Source: Oopsacas minuta
Taxonomy: Eukaryota; Porifera; Hexactinellida; Lyssacinosida; Leucopsacidae
Direction of reading: 5' to 3'
DNA: 64,000 nucleotides
NCBI GenBank assembly: GCA_024704765.1
Contig: JAKMXF010000332.1
Coordinates: 478,018-542,017, forward strand
Shown here: positions 31,995 to 45,254 of the stretch, piece by piece
How positions within the stretch are numbered: position 1 is the first letter of the stretch
How the letters are laid out: each line of letters begins with the position of its first letter
Translations under genes and position numbers: made by a program
The notes under the pieces: generated by a model
Seen by the model: the letters and a program-made list of their open reading frames with translations, nothing else
The model's database searches: none
What the model was told of the DNA's origin: nothing

Positions 31995-34760
31995 CAGGGC
32001 CGTAGCCAGAGCGTAGTTTAGGAGGGGCTAAGTAAACTTTAGGGGGGCTTGGATACTTAAGATTTTTATATTAATTTTTGGGGAGGTCAATGAACTAATG
32101 AACTACAATTCTATATTAATCTCATAAATTTATATAATATCTAATATAAACGGAGTCTTCTATCCTTCTTCCTAGAAAATTTCAAGAGGAACTTTTCAAC
32201 ATCCATTTTTTTCGTATATCTAGATTCAAACGCAAGAAACACTAAATTGGAACATCTGATTTCCAAAATATTTCTCTGTGGCCTACTGACTCTAGTGAGA
32301 ACTGAGAACGAAGACTCACACATAGAAGTGCTACAACCAAACGTTGCTACAGTAGCAAACAAATTATATGTGTTATTAAACGGCTGTCGATACTTGTACA
32401 ATTCTTCGAGTATATTCGTTTTATCTTTCATGAATTCCTTACACTGACAATTCTTCAATTGAGGGAAGCGAAATCCCAAGCTCTGATAAAGGGTACAACT
32501 TATCAATGTCAAATTCTTCCATCGAATCAACTGCTTGTAATAACATGTTATTCTCAAAAAATCTCCTCTCGAATTCACGGCATGTTATATGAATTGTGTC
32601 TATGAATAATGATTCTAACGTATCATGTTCTTTTGTTGTAGATTCGGTAAGAATATAATCGTTATATAAACAGTTAGGTTTATTGCGTCTAATTGGATGA
32701 GATATATCATCTTCATCATGCAGTAGTATACTTTTGGCCTCGCTAACTATCCCACTAAATGCATCTGGATTTGAAGCTTATTAATGTTCTTAAATACAGA
32801 ATTGATAATTTCCATGGCGTTTTTAAGCCTGCATCACGGGATTGTAAGATCTTATCTGCTGGTTCTATTGTAAGTAGGAGCTTTTTCATAAATATCAAAC
32901 AAAAACGGAACTCTAACTTAATTGGTATGGCCAACAAACCAGTACTCTGTACAACTTGCTCTCCACTAAATTCTGTGGAGCATTGGACAGTTCTAAGCAA
33001 TTCAATAATAGTTTGATAGTTAGAATAAATAGTCTCAGTGATTTTCAAATGTCCGGACCATCTTTGTTCTAAAAGACGACCCATACGAGTTCCTGTATAA
33101 ATTGATATAACTTTGACATGATTCAGAAATAAGTGTAACATTCTACATTGGTCAAAAATATCATGAGTTCTGGAACTTCAGATATTATTTTCATAATTAC
33201 CAAATGAAGTCGATGGTTGAAACAATGAACATACGGAACCTTTCGATGTAATTCCTCTTGAATGAGGGTTTGAACACCCCCTTTTCTACCACTCATTACA
33301 CTCGCGCCATCATAGCACTGTGAAAGTAATCGTTTAGAATCCAATCCATTATTTCTCAAGATCTCCAATGTTAAATTAGCCATGGTTTTGGCATCTGAAG
33401 AGAGAGTTGTTGCTACATTAACTAAAGATTCAAAAACTTTACCTTTCCTAACATAGCGAATTCCAATTGATACATGTTCTATATTGTTACGATCTCTAGT
33501 GCCATCTTCTAGTAAAGTAAACCACGGGACATCAGCATCTAAAATTTCAAAAATAATTTCTTCCCTAACTACTTCCGACATAATATCTATCACATCATTT
33601 TGAATATCTGGAGAAAGGTAATGAGCATTTTTAGGAATTTGTGTATAGATTTCAGCGAGTTTCGGGTCCTTTGTAAGTGTATATTCAAACAAATTCCTGA
33701 ATAATCTATGCTCCGTATTATCATCAATATCATAATTTCCACGCAGAGCTAATTCATTGACAGCTAAAAATTGAACAACTTCAGCAATGGACCGTATGTA
33801 ATATCTATTTTTTTCAAAAACATTAGCACAAACTAATGTAGATATTTCTAGTTGGGATGATTCACGAAGCTCTTTTTCACGCCAATTCGCCATTGCAGTA
33901 AGATGAACACGAGAATCAGCATGTTTACAAAGTCCTTTGCTTTTTTCTATTGCCGATTTCCAATTTTTAAATCCAATGTTTGTGAAGACATTTTCTTTAG
34001 TCCCGTGTGAGAGAAATTGACGGCAGGGATAGCAAAATACAGCATCAAGGGATGGTGAATATTCCAACCAGGGAAATCTAATAAACCAATCTTGTTGAAA
34101 ACTACGGCCAATAGAATCCTTCGGATAAATCAATCCTTTAATTTGTATAATGTTTCCTCCTAGAGTAGATATATCTGGTATTTCTTTGTTGATCGGATTA
34201 TATATTTCAATACTATTCAAGGGATCAGAAAGAGAGCTATCAAAGGAAATAAAATTATCCATAGTAATATAATCACTTACTAAATTGAATAGAAAATCAA
34301 AATTATTAACAATTTGACAGAACTAAAATTAAAAGGAGAAAAAACAGGAACAAAATTATTTGCATTATAAGAAAATATCAGAGGATTCTTGATCATTTTG
34401 AAAAATCAGGAGACTACGTGTTTCTATGTATGATGATTATAGCCATGAGGAATGATTTCACAATTCGCATATCAAATGTAATAAACTGGAAGGAATATAT
34501 GTTGTGGTCATATAATAACAAAAATATAATTTCAATGGTCGCTGTAAGAGCATCCAATGAATTAAGTATATCAACTAGCAATAGGAATTAGATAATTAGA
34601 ATGTATAGTCAATTTGACATATTCACAAACATTTCCTTGATTTAACTAATATTCAAGATCTAAGATAGTAAAGATCAATATAGCTTAGCAAAATTTACGG
34701 GGTGGTTAAATTTGGTAGGGGGGGCTCAGCCCCCGATAGCCCCCCCTAGCTACGGCCCTG
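31995..34760 (-). mobile_element. DUF4371-type hAT transposon, second family member
   Basis: Perfect 8-bp TSD TAAAGGGG at 31987-31994 and 34761-34768. Terminal repeat CAGGGCCGTAGC(C/T)AG at both ends, followed by G-rich stretches. 2766 bp. The same general design as the hAT at 17018-22965, but a different sequence family. Confidence 0.93.
32141..34262 (-). pseudogene. hAT transposase, TTF/DUF4371 type
   Basis: Three pieces in three frames: 34262-33123 (379 aa), 33141-32755 and 32578-32141, so two frameshifts and a short unread gap. Piece 1 has the TTF finger (W59, WLEYS, CYPC at 77-80), then LLEDGTRD (first catalytic Asp), SQCYDGASVMSG (second) and YVHCFNHRLHLV. Piece 2 starts in the helical part after the core and holds RMGRLLEQRWSGH (equivalent of the TRW segment). 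Piece 3 has TSMCESSFSVLTRV, the hAT dimerisation motif with the last acidic residue. Together this covers a whole transposase of about 640-700 residues. Inactive as read. Confidence 0.87.
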
Positions 34761-34768
34761 TAAAGGGG

Positions 34769-35620
34769 CATAGTCACTATGGAGACGCTGCATTAGTTCG
34801 AATTTTGATGTTGTCGATAGTTAGAAATGGCATGTTGTCAATAGATTGAATTTACTGATTGAATAATTAATGAATAATTTTGAAAACATAATAATGAATG
34901 AAGAGGATGACATAGAATGAAAAACCAAGAGAATAAATATTGACCTAGCAATCCTTCTTAAATATAGCAACGACATACTGGACAGAATTGGTCTAATTGC
35001 TCAATCGTATTGCTGAAATTTGTGCAAAAGTTTGCGTGTCTGCATTGCAGAAATACCCACGTTTCTGTGCGCAGCCCCAGGCATATTGTACAAATTCTTG
35101 GATTTGCTGCCATTTCACCACGACCACGATTATCAAATGTAGAGTGGATAAGTGGTGCTGAAAGAAAAGTTATTTACATTAATCTTCTTGTATATTGGGA
35201 TATTCCAGCAATAGATTTTAAATCTTGTGTTAAGCCTGTCTTTTGGCCCAAATCCTTCGTGTGAAATGAAACCAACGCCTACAGATTTTTATTTCAGGGA
35301 ATTGCTTTTAAAAACTTTACGTGGTGCTATTCCCCAATCAGATATTGCCATTTTAGGTCGCAAGTGAAGAAATTTAGAACATATACAATCCAAAATAGAT
35401 TAATAAAGCCTCTCCTCTTTTCAGGTCATCAGACAATGGATTTCTGGAAAGTGTTTTATTCCAACAGTGATAAATATTGTCCGCAATTGATAAAATTGAA
35501 GTGGAACAGTGTAGAAAGTCCCATCAAATTGGATATGAATAATACAGACAAGAAATTCACCATTATTTGTGACGCATATACTAAAGCTATGACATTATCT
35601 ATACAAACAGCGATTATATG
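34769..35620. other. No recognised gene
   Basis: Two short plus-strand ORFs (35010-35264, 35364-35621) without a known motif. Otherwise AT-rich. Confidence 0.45.
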
Positions 35621-35629
35621 ATGTTGATC

Positions 35630-36066
35630 AAAACTACAGCCTGGTAATTCTTAAAGATCTCCGCTGTCAGAGGGATCTCAGGCTGCATCCTTCTCCTAGT
35701 TTGATACAAGGAAGATTCAACTTCATTAAATAATTTTTCGGATGTAGCTAAACTATTCCTAGTTGTACCGTCAAATATTTCCCTTTATCTTCCATGCATG
35801 CTTTGGGCCATACTCTTGCATTTGGCTTTCAATCCATGGACCTCTGAATTGTATTCTTCGACCGCATGATTATGGGGTGATTTAGGAGTGACTAGGTTCG
35901 ATTCGTTGTTCAATATACTCGTTCGTTTATATCGTTTCTTATAAAGTACGCATCGTAAATACGTTTTGTTCTCCATTTCTTTGTACCTAAGATACTTAAA
36001 CCTATCGCTAGAAGTGGAAACCTTGCCCCCATTGCTTCGACGAAAATGATCTAGTAGGAACTCCAT
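35630..36066 (-). pseudogene. FLYWCH-type zinc-finger relic, probably MULE N-terminus
   Basis: ORF 36066-35785 begins MEFLLDHFRRSNGGK and shows the FLYWCH layout: a K-Y-L-R-Y segment, KTYLRC (the usual W is L), a degenerate second Cys step, then PHNHAVEE for the His pair. After an in-frame stop the same frame continues with REIFDGTTRN ... YQTRRRMQPEIP to about 35632, a stretch that follows FLYWCH fingers in transposon-derived proteins. I see no transposase core next to it, so it is a fragment. A host FLYWCH gene exon is the alternative. Confidence 0.5.
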
Positions 36067-36417
36067 ATGTAAAACAAATATTTTATTTAAGAATTAAGTA
36101 AATAATGAACTCTTACTTATATATGCTTCTGTAGTATTGTGACTACGTGTATTTGTTTACCTTTCCATACGAAACCAAATAAAAGTGTCACTAAAATACT
36201 CCACTGTTTAAATACATGTACGTATATACATGTAGTTGACTACTTGGGATAGGGAAGCCTGTGAAGTAATTCGATCTATGGGCAACACAGCTAAAAGAAA
36301 TTCGATCTATCGAAATCAAGAAAACTTCAATCTAATACAAGCAGCCCGTCATTATTGGTACCCAGGGCCTACTAACGCCTAAAGACGGTTCATAATGATT
36401 ATATACAATTATATAAA

Positions 36418-38048
36418 CAGGGTGCAACGAAAGTGTTGATACCTTGTATTTTCCCATGAAAATCTTTAAGGGGCATATTTACACTATATTTCTCTAAAAT
36501 TTTGAAAACTAGAAATGTTCACAATTAGTGGATTATTGCATTTTCGGCAACGTTAGACACTTCCTAACTTCTATTTAAATTGTATACAACAATCTTTTAT
36601 AGTTTTTAAAATGTTCCACTTTTTAAATGCATCATTTTCTGAATTAAGACCTACATTTCGTAATACAAATGTATTTTCCATTTTTTCGCCAAAACCTCAC
36701 AATATTGTTCTTTTAACATTTGCTAAATATTTTTAAGTGATAATATTTTGTTTTAATATCAATGAACCATACATAATTTATTTACTATACTTTCTAAAAT
36801 ATAGTTATAGTACTTTAGATTATTTCTTATTACATTAATTACTTATTGTATTCTAATATTTGTATTTTTTTTCCATTTTTAGGAGTGTCACATTATTTCG
36901 TATTAATGGATGTCCATGATCATGGAATCTTGCTTCGTTCTCGAGCTATAGGTATGCTAGATGCAGGGCTCACACAGAAGAAAGTGGCCCAAGACTTGAA
37001 TATTTCAATCTCTTCGGCGAAACGATGGTCTAGTTTGTATATAAAAGGTAGTTCATTAGTGACTAAACCTCGTTCAGGGAAGCCTCCTATTTTGAAACGG
37101 GCGGATAATATTGTTATTTCCAAGTCACTCGGTAAATGCAGGCAATCCACAAGAAAACTTGCACAGAAATTGAAGAATAGAGGCAATCCTGTATCTCATA
37201 TGTTTGTGTATCGTCATTTGACCGAATCTGTGGATGTTGGGTCTTTCAAAAGGCAAGAAATACCTCGATTATCTCAAAAGAACATCCAAGATCGTCTGAG
37301 CTTTGCTCGGAAGCATCAAAATTGGACAGTTAACGACTGGAAAAAGTTCTCTGGTCACACGAGTCTCCCTTCCAGCTCTTTGCAACACCAAACAAACAAA
37401 ATAATCGGGTTTGGGCAAAGAATAAGCAATATGTTTCTTCGGTATTTTTAGTTAAGTTTCCAGCAAAGATTCATGTGTGGGGCATGATGTCACATCAAGG
37501 CACTTTCAGAACTGCATATAATTCCGCAAGGTCAATCAATAATTAGTGCCTGCTACATTAATCAAATTTTGGCCAAGACTTGTATGGAGGCAGTTAACCG
37601 TTGTCGATATAATGGATCGGTTTTAGAGCGGTCAATGTTGGAAAAGATGTCCGAATTCATCTTTATACAAGATGGTGCACCGGCAGACACGGCTAATACA
37701 ACGCAGAAGTGGTGTCAAGATCATTAAATGCTTTCTGGCGTAAAATTGAATGGCCTGGGGACTCCCCTGACTTACACCATTTTGAAAACCTTTGGGGAAT
37801 AGTGAAAGAGAAGGTTAATGAAGAGGGCCAAATCACAAGGAGGGAACAGCTAATAGAAACAGTAAAATTAGCATGGAGAGACATTAATCGCAGTATTTTA
37901 GAGAATTTAGTAGCTAGCATGCCGGAACGTATAAGAATTGTATTAGAACAAAATGATTCGTATATAAACCGATGCTCTTTCAAATCTCTCAAATATCTTA
38001 TAAGTTTTAATGAATTATCTATGGTATCAACACTTTCGTTGCTCCCTG
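36418..38048 (+). mobile_element. Tc1-like transposon, complete
   Basis: TIR CAGGG(T/A)GCAACGAAAGTG (about 27 bp in all, one mismatch) at 36418 and, inverted, ending at 38048. TA follows on the right (38049-38050); on the left the dinucleotide is now AA. 1631 bp, normal size for a Tc1 element. Confidence 0.9.
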
Positions 38049-38083
38049 TAGAAATACTTGAAAATGAGCATCATGATAAGTAA
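36906..38083 (+). pseudogene. Tc1-type transposase
   Basis: Starts MDVHDHGILLRSRAIGML at 36906. Two helix-turn-helix units (GLTQKKVAQDLNISISSAKRW; RQSTRKLAQKLK) are linked by a KPRSGKPP hook. A frameshift near 37350 moves to LWSHESPFQLF, where the first catalytic residue of the usual LWSDES is His. Further frames give FIQDGAPAD (second Asp) and DLHHFENLWG (Glu, DD34E-like spacing) in the ORF 37709-38083, whose 3' end runs through the right TIR. At least two frameshifts plus the lost Asp make it dead. Confidence 0.85.
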
Positions 38084-41000
38084 TCCAAATTCGTTGAATT
38101 CATCTTGGTATTACAACTTCAATTCAATGAATATGATATATAATTGTGCTTGACAACTTAGAATGATATTATCCTAACCGATCAAACTTCATTTTGTATT
38201 CCAAAGTCGAGATTTGGTTCGACTATTAGATAAAAACAATAAATAAGGAGAAATCATATCATATAAAGACATATTTTTACGCGATTATCTCCCCAAAAGT
38301 ATTATGATTGCATTTTTGATAGTTCACTATCCTAGGAATATGTGGTAAATACTTTTGAGCTCACTCTTGAATATGTTCTGAAATATATTGGATTTTGGCG
38401 TGCAACCTGTTATATTGTGGTGTAAGCACCTGGTAAAATAGGTCAGTCCCTCCCAAAATACAGCATTTTCCTAAAAATTGGTGAAACCTCAATTGTTACA
38501 TAATAATCTATATTATGTTTAGATGATGTATATATTTCATGCCCTTTGGTGCAAATATCTGCAAAAAAATATATCTAACATATTTTTGCTGACAATTGCA
38601 CTGAAGGGCAATTTTCCACCGCCCCGCCTGTACATCTGGTTTCCGCCAATAGGGTGTTCATGAGATTAGGAAAATAAATAGCAACAGTATTCATAGGAAT
38701 CAACGAAATTATATAGTTATAACTATACATACAATTTAGGCGATACTATAGGCGATACTATTTATCCTAATATTGTTGTGAAGCCACCTGGCTAAAGCGA
38801 GCTAATCAACTCCAGAATACTGAGTTTCCTAATAATTGGTGAACTATCTCTTATTGCATAAATATTCTCTATTGTATGTTTACCAGATGTTATATAAATT
38901 TCATGGTCCTATCTAACATACTTTTTAGATATTTGTATCTAAAATGGTAATTTTCCCCAACCCACCTGTACATCAGATCTCGGCAGCCAGGGGATTCATA
39001 AGACTAAGTGATAAATTTCTAAACAAAATTCTAAGGTATCAACCATACTATATATTTCTATACATTTATAGAAAATTTATCCCCGTAGATGAGGTAACAT
39101 GTATAATATTACCAATAACAGCCATTTATGAGGGGGCAAGTTTGTTTCTTATTTGGTAATTTTTTAAGTACATTTTACCAGCCATTTTCAGTGACTCTGA
39201 ATACATAACTTCTCCTGTACGCCAGGTTGATTAAAAAATCAATGGTTTTGGATAGATCTCTGTCTGTATTAAAATTGTCTCGCGTACGTTTTCTGTAAAA
39301 ATTTAATAATATTAATAACTTTGCTGTTCAATGTGTTACCAACAGCACAACCAAAAACGACCAAAATAATGATATATGCTTTGGAATCTACACAACAATC
39401 CAGATTCACTGTGAAATTTACAAAAAGATTCACCACTGGAAGATGAAGTAGGTTATGTAGTGAAGTGAAGTTCTGACTCATGAATTGTAATCAACGAGTG
39501 ATGTTGCAAATGGGATAGAAATTTTGAGTGTTTCAATGGTGAAAATAGAGCACGAGCAGAGGCGGCGCAAACAGTCACCCTAGTCTGGCCTGGCATGACC
39601 AATTTTGTCTGGGATTATTAATATATACAGTCAAGTATGGCTACTTAATGTTAGATCAAGCCAAAGGATCAACCGCTAATTAACAACTCCCTTGCAGATT
39701 CAATTGAGAAATACAGATAAATAATTGACCACATTCACAAAATTGTGTAATTTATATAGTCGAATTAGTGTGGCCTATGGTGACTATGGAACTGCTATTT
39801 CGAGTCGTTTTAATGGTTGATATGAATAATTGTATATGTGGGTTCGTCCTCTCCACTTTTGCGACTACGAGATTTGTGTACATGCATAAATCTCGTAGTA
39901 GCCATTCACTTCGAATACAAGCATTGCCAGCTTCGGACCCAATTGCCCACTGGTGTAAAGGAGAGGCTAGTATATCAATTAGAATAAAGAGGCAAACCAA
40001 AGGGCGAAACGCGTGGACAGGAAGTGTTCGCAAGTAGTGGAGTGCAAATAAGAGAAAATTTCTGGTATATAATAATTAAATTAAAGCCACTTATGCAGGG
40101 ATCTAAATCTAAAAATATTACAATTTTAAAATTTGATAAACTATTATATATAACATGCTAAGATTTTAAAAGAAATGAAACGGTCAAACAATATGAAGGA
40201 TAATGGAAGTAATGTCAATGATTTCCCCATTCATTGAGATTAAGTTGATCATCCTTCATATACTTTGAAACACATTTAAGGTATAATTGAGAAATAATAA
40301 GAATCTTCGTTACTTAATTTGTAAAAAAATGATATACTAAACCGGCCTTGTATTTTTTAGACAATTTAGCAGCATACACGGTTCATACTTTAAAGCCTTT
40401 CAGAGAAATGATCGCATTGATCTATGGATCTTATATATATTTGAGGCCTGGGAGATAATTTTGAGAGCCTCAAGATGCCGAAATCAAATCTTAGTGTGTA
40501 ATAATTATGGACAGAGTATGTAACATGGTAAGTTGTTGGGAGTTTATTCACTAATACTATATTACGGCCTCATGTGTAGTGAAAAACTTTGCCTTAGGTA
40601 GGAATTATCTAAACTTCCCCACTCTCATGGGCCACACATCGTCTTATAGGTTCTCGCTGATTAAATCAAAATTTCACTACAAATTTTACTTCTCTAATAT
40701 AACATAAAATCTATTTTAACATATAAATCTCTCAGAAAATTAGTGCACAATTAGCACAATTGGCAGTTTTCGTGACGATATAAGCTATGATACGCTCTTA
40801 TGTAACGATAGCAACTAGAGTAATCTATACTTACTAGCGAGCTTCGCTTGCTCGCGTGTGAAGCTTGAAAACACTCTGTGTAAGCATTTGGCTTGGCACT
40901 TCAAGCCTCGAATTACGCAGATTATATAAGTAGCAACTTGTCCACAATATGTGGATCGGGTGATGACAAAATCATATTTGAATTCAGGGTACTCGATTAC

Positions 41001-41960
41001 CCCAGTATAACTGTTGAAAGCAAGTTTTAGGATTACTTAGAAAATTGTTTACTTTATATAGCTAAACACAACAAATATTCACAATATGCTGATTGCAGAA
41101 ATTGGTCCCTCCATTTCTACATTCATCCTTGCGGTAAATTATGATTATCCAGTACCAATTTAAGTAAATTACTATGCAATGTTATTGCCAGAGCGAGTGA
41201 CTGTAAGAGTTGGCTCAGCTTCAAGGGCTTTGTCTCAGAAATTCATTTACTATTAAGCTTTAATTAGACATAGTTACTCTCATTATTCATGAATTTATGG
41301 TTGTACCATTTGAATTCATAATACGAAAGAACATCAATTTTGTTATTTTTCCCCTTAGTTCGAAGTATGAAGTTATGGTGTATTTGATTCAATCTGTAAA
41401 TTCTAGAGAATTTGAGCAATATATTCTATGTTATTAAGACGAACGGTGAGATAGTAAGAGGCTTGATAAATGCTGGAATGAGTAACAAATCAAAAGAATT
41501 ATTACAAACTTGTGAATCATATCCACTAACTACGACTAAAACAAGTTAAGTAACTCGTACGACATATATTTTACTAGACAAGCAAAGGATATTAATCATT
41601 GGCTAATATTCGCTAAGTACTACAATGTAGGCTTCTGTTGGCTGGCCAAAGGAATAGTTGTGTGATTAGAATAATTGGAATGATGATCAGTCTAAACGTG
41701 TGATCTCGGTCAATGCATAGAAGATACAATTAATCTGGCCTAGTATTACCTTCATATCTTTACTTCCATTTTTAAGTTTCTGGTTTTCTATCCAACCATA
41801 GATATACCAACACTTTCCCTACTTTATATTCTTAAAACAATGCAAACCAGCATTATAGTAGTGAACGACCGAAACCGAATTTCGATAACTAATTGCTTAA
41901 TAGGTGATACTAAATTCAATTTAGTGTTAATTATCATAGACAGTTGTATAAAGTTAATTC
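38051..41960. other. 3.9 kb without a gene
   Basis: Contains a diverged ~350-bp direct repeat (38405-38710 and 38775-39040), a small hairpin at 39865-39898 (CTACGAGATTT/AAATCTCGTAG), and otherwise AT-rich sequence. ORF 39768-40037 is open but without a motif. Confidence 0.5.
38405..39040. repeat. Two diverged ~300-bp direct repeats
   Basis: Shared landmarks in the same order: CACCTGG near the start, TTTCCTAA(A/T)AATTGGTGAA, TGTTTA.ATG, ATTTCATG, GGTAATTTTCC-like text, CCTGTACATC and ATTCATAAGA-like text. Copies begin near 38405 and 38775. Confidence 0.55.
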
Positions 41961-43440
41961 TATCTTTCAATTACCTAGATGTGTATTAAGTGATGATTTC
42001 TGAAGGCCCCATTGCATTAATGGATACAACTCGTTATCAGATATGTACAAGTCTGGTTGTGTGAGAATTGATCTTTCAAGCGCTTTAGACAGGAATGACA
42101 AATTTGCTATTGGCATATAATTTGCGAGCTGATTATAATCAAGGGAGGACATTTTAGAGATGGAGTGATCAAAGCTTGATTGAAGTTTCCGGGAAACAGC
42201 TTGTTGTATCGAGCAAAATATGATCTTTGTGATATGCACACTTAGATAAGGAATACATTGTTTAAGGTCGCTGTTGGAATGGGATCTAAACTACAGTGTT
42301 ATGTTTAGATATATTGAGTAAGATATCAACTTTGGGGAGTTTGAGTAGGTAAAATCGTGGAAGCTCGTGGGACAGGAAATAGGAGGAATGTAAAGAGAGT
42401 AAGGTGAAATTGAGCAATCACACCGTTCTTGTAGTTTGTCAATTTTGTCTCTGAAATAGCGGGAGAATTTACAGACTAAGGAGTAGTTGGAGGAATCCGG
42501 AAAGACATTCTTTGTGCTTGGGACAGATAGACAATCATTTTACAAGATGGAATAATTTTCCATCGTCACAGCTACCGAATTCCTCTACAATACTCAGCCT
42601 TTATAGAATCAAGAAGAAACTTATAAGGGTGAGGTTTCTCCTTAAGGACATCAAGGTCAAGTGTAGACCTGGATTTCATGAAACTCCTCTCAAGTCTTCG
42701 TAACTCTCGTTTTATCTCGCGGAGATCGCCAGTGTACCATTGACACGATGAACGGCTAGTCACGGTTCTGCAAGATACGGTGGCATGCTCGTCAAGTTCC
42801 GAAAGTAAGTTAGTGATAATTATATATTATTACTAATAAATCTGAGGTATTATTTTTGAACCGAAATCAAAAGTTGAAGACTTTCAACAAAAGAGTCGAT
42901 ATTCATTGCCCTAAGATTTCGTTGAGATACCTGCACTTTAGATCGCGGAGGGCAAAGGAATCCAAATTCAAAAATAATATAGGCATGATCAGAGGAAGCG
43001 CATGATAAGATATTTGAAGATATTAGCAGATCATTATCCACCCGCTTAGTAATAACCAGATCAATAGTGTGGCCCAAGTGATGGATTGGACTTGTTATGT
43101 GTTGATAGAGGTCAAACTTTATGAGGGTGTCTTTAAACAAGACGGTATGTGGATCTAAAGGTAGATTGAAGTGAATGTTAAAATCTTCAACTAATATAAT
43201 CTTAGTCTGAATAGCTATGGTAAGCTGATTAAGATCAGAGAAATCTGAGATGAACTGACTGAAGGAGATTTCCTTTTGGTAGGAGTATATAAAACGACCA
43301 GAAAATTTTCCGGAGGATATCCAAGAGCTGAGTGATATGTGAATCTTTCGCTATTGTCCACCTATATCGATGCTTAGCGACCATCCCAAGCGTGGACGCT
43401 GTTGATGTGAGAGACTTCATTGCAAAACTAATTTCAGAAG
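41960..43440 (-). pseudogene. Non-LTR retrotransposon (L2/CR1-type) fragment
   Basis: Minus-strand pieces in ORF2 order. 43420-42850: end of the apurinic endonuclease domain, with ITSPIHHLGHTIDLVIT matching the HTLDLV(I/F) segment. 42763-42572: linker with WYTGDLREIKRELRRLER. 42239-41967: start of reverse transcriptase, NYMPIANLSFLSKALERSI matching the NYRPISNLSFLSKVLE block. The catalytic (F/Y)xDD region is missing downstream. Several frame breaks. Confidence 0.75.
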
Positions 43441-43469
43441 AGTACTTTCAAATTAGTTGAGTTTGTCTT

Positions 43470-43875
43470 TCAGCAAGATGTCTTTCGGCAAGATCTCCTA
43501 TTCGGAAAGGTGTCCCAGCACTTTGCAAAACATGGCATTATACAACAAGACAGTATCGCCTATTATCAAGAAGGAGATGGTCAGGCTGAGTGACGATTCC
43601 GGACTATAAAGCAAATACTCAGGAGTCTGATCGCAGAACAAGACTTAGAGGACAAGTACTGGCCGTATCTGTTTTCCCAAGCGACTCATAAACTCAAAGA
43701 AAATAATGAAGAAAGTTCACCAATAATTAAACCCAATTACTAAATTGCTAAAAGGGTTAATGTAAACGACAAAGTACTTATTGAGAATTTGTTCAGAATG
43801 TGAAGCAAATCAGGAGCTACAAGAAAAGTGAATTGGCCCCTATCAAATCACAAAGGATTCCACGAGAACGTAGTA
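43470..43875 (+). pseudogene. LTR-retrotransposon integrase C-terminal fragment (Gypsy-like)
   Basis: Frame reading SQHFAKHGIIQQDSIAYYQ, then EGDGQAE, one stop, then RFRTIKQILRSLIAE and KYWPYLFSQATH: the integrase core around its catalytic Glu and the segment after it. A later VNVNDKVLIEN stretch matches the region before the GPY/F motif. No LTRs or other domains are nearby. Confidence 0.65.
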
Positions 43876-43880
43876 TACCA

Positions 43881-45055
43881 GTGACCTTCGATATATATAT
43901 ATAAGGCCATACCACTGACCAGGGTATCATCCAGGCGTATGCCACGCGTCTACAAGCGCATAAATTTCAGCAAAAATAGATCTAGGCGTGTCAAAATTCG
44001 CGGAAGACCTATACCGTGATACTAAATGTATACTCTAGGCGCGCGTAAATATGAATGCGAACATTTTAGGCGTATGTTTCAGAAAAGCTGGATGAAACCC
44101 TACCACTGAGCATGTTTTTATAGACCATGGATTACTCCAAGTCCATTAAATTGATAGGCAATAATATTATTCACGATAATACAAAATTGGCGCATTTTGG
44201 CCGGAATAAATGTATTATTATTGTCCGTAAATAATTCACACAAGCTTTGTCATTCGCCGGTCGAAGTGCCGAAATATCACTGGCTAAAATGGTAATAAGT
44301 TATGAAAAATCCGCCATTTTCAAGCTCTGTCAAATGATCAATATATATCGCTTCGTCGACTCTAGAATTAACACCAAATGATTCAAGGATATTTTCATAG
44401 AAAATATCAAGAAATTGCTATAAAATGTTCTCAAGTTCCAGGGTGACCATGGATGACACATTTCTGCAAATATTCATCTATAACTTGACGACCCTTAATG
44501 TCGTAGTCATCTTGCAAACATATCCTATTTGACCGGCTTCCCATACCCTGATAATACATTTTGATATTATTTCTCTGACAATTATGATGCAACCTTGGGA
44601 AAATGCCCATATATGTTATCATTGATGACTGTACAATAATCTTTGGACACATCATATCAAAATATATTATCAAGATATGGGAAGTCGGGTAAATACGATA
44701 TGTTTGCAATATGATGGGCTATAAAATTCGCGGTTGTCAAGATATATGAAATATCCTTGGATCATTTGGCGTTATCTCTAAAGTCGACGAAGCGATACAT
44801 TGATCATTTGAAGAGCATGAAAAATGACGCATTTTCACAATATATTCCCATATTAGCCAATGAGATGACATCACTTCAACCTGGGACTCGTCGGCTGACA
44901 TTGCTTGTGTTAATAAGTATCTAACAATAATTATTCTGGCCAAAACGTACCATTTTTGTATTATCGTGAATAATATTCATGCCTATCCAATTTAACGGAC
45001 TTCAAGTAATCCATGGTTTCGAGTAGTAGTAAGGTTTTATATTATGTAGGTTACG
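43881..45055. mobile_element. 1.1-kb foldback element, copy 2
   Basis: Same family as 11499-12581: left end GTGACCTTCGATATATATAT, shared interior (TCTAGAATTAACAC, ATGGATGACACATTTCTGCA), centre near 44600, and a right half that is the inverted copy. TSD GTATACCA (43873-43880) and GTATATCA (45056-45063), 7 of 8. It carries a ~150-bp stretch after the left end (about 43915-44095) not evident in copy 1. No coding capacity. Confidence 0.78.
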
Positions 45056-45254
45056 GTATATCATATTACCATTATAGAAGTGTAGAAATTGAGTATTCAT
45101 CACAATGTGAAAGAAAGAATAGAGATATATTATGTCCTTTTAAGTGTAGTTCAAGAATTCTTAATATCAAGTCGTTTGAATACACCTAGAGCTAGTGGAA
45201 TGGAAATGCTAGACCAAAATGTAAAAGTAATTGACTACACATTACACCCACAAA

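Noticed and set aside
39768-40037. Complementary ORFs 39752-40033 (minus) and 39768-40037 (plus)
   Set aside because: No domain; openness on both strands of a palindrome-containing segment is likely chance.
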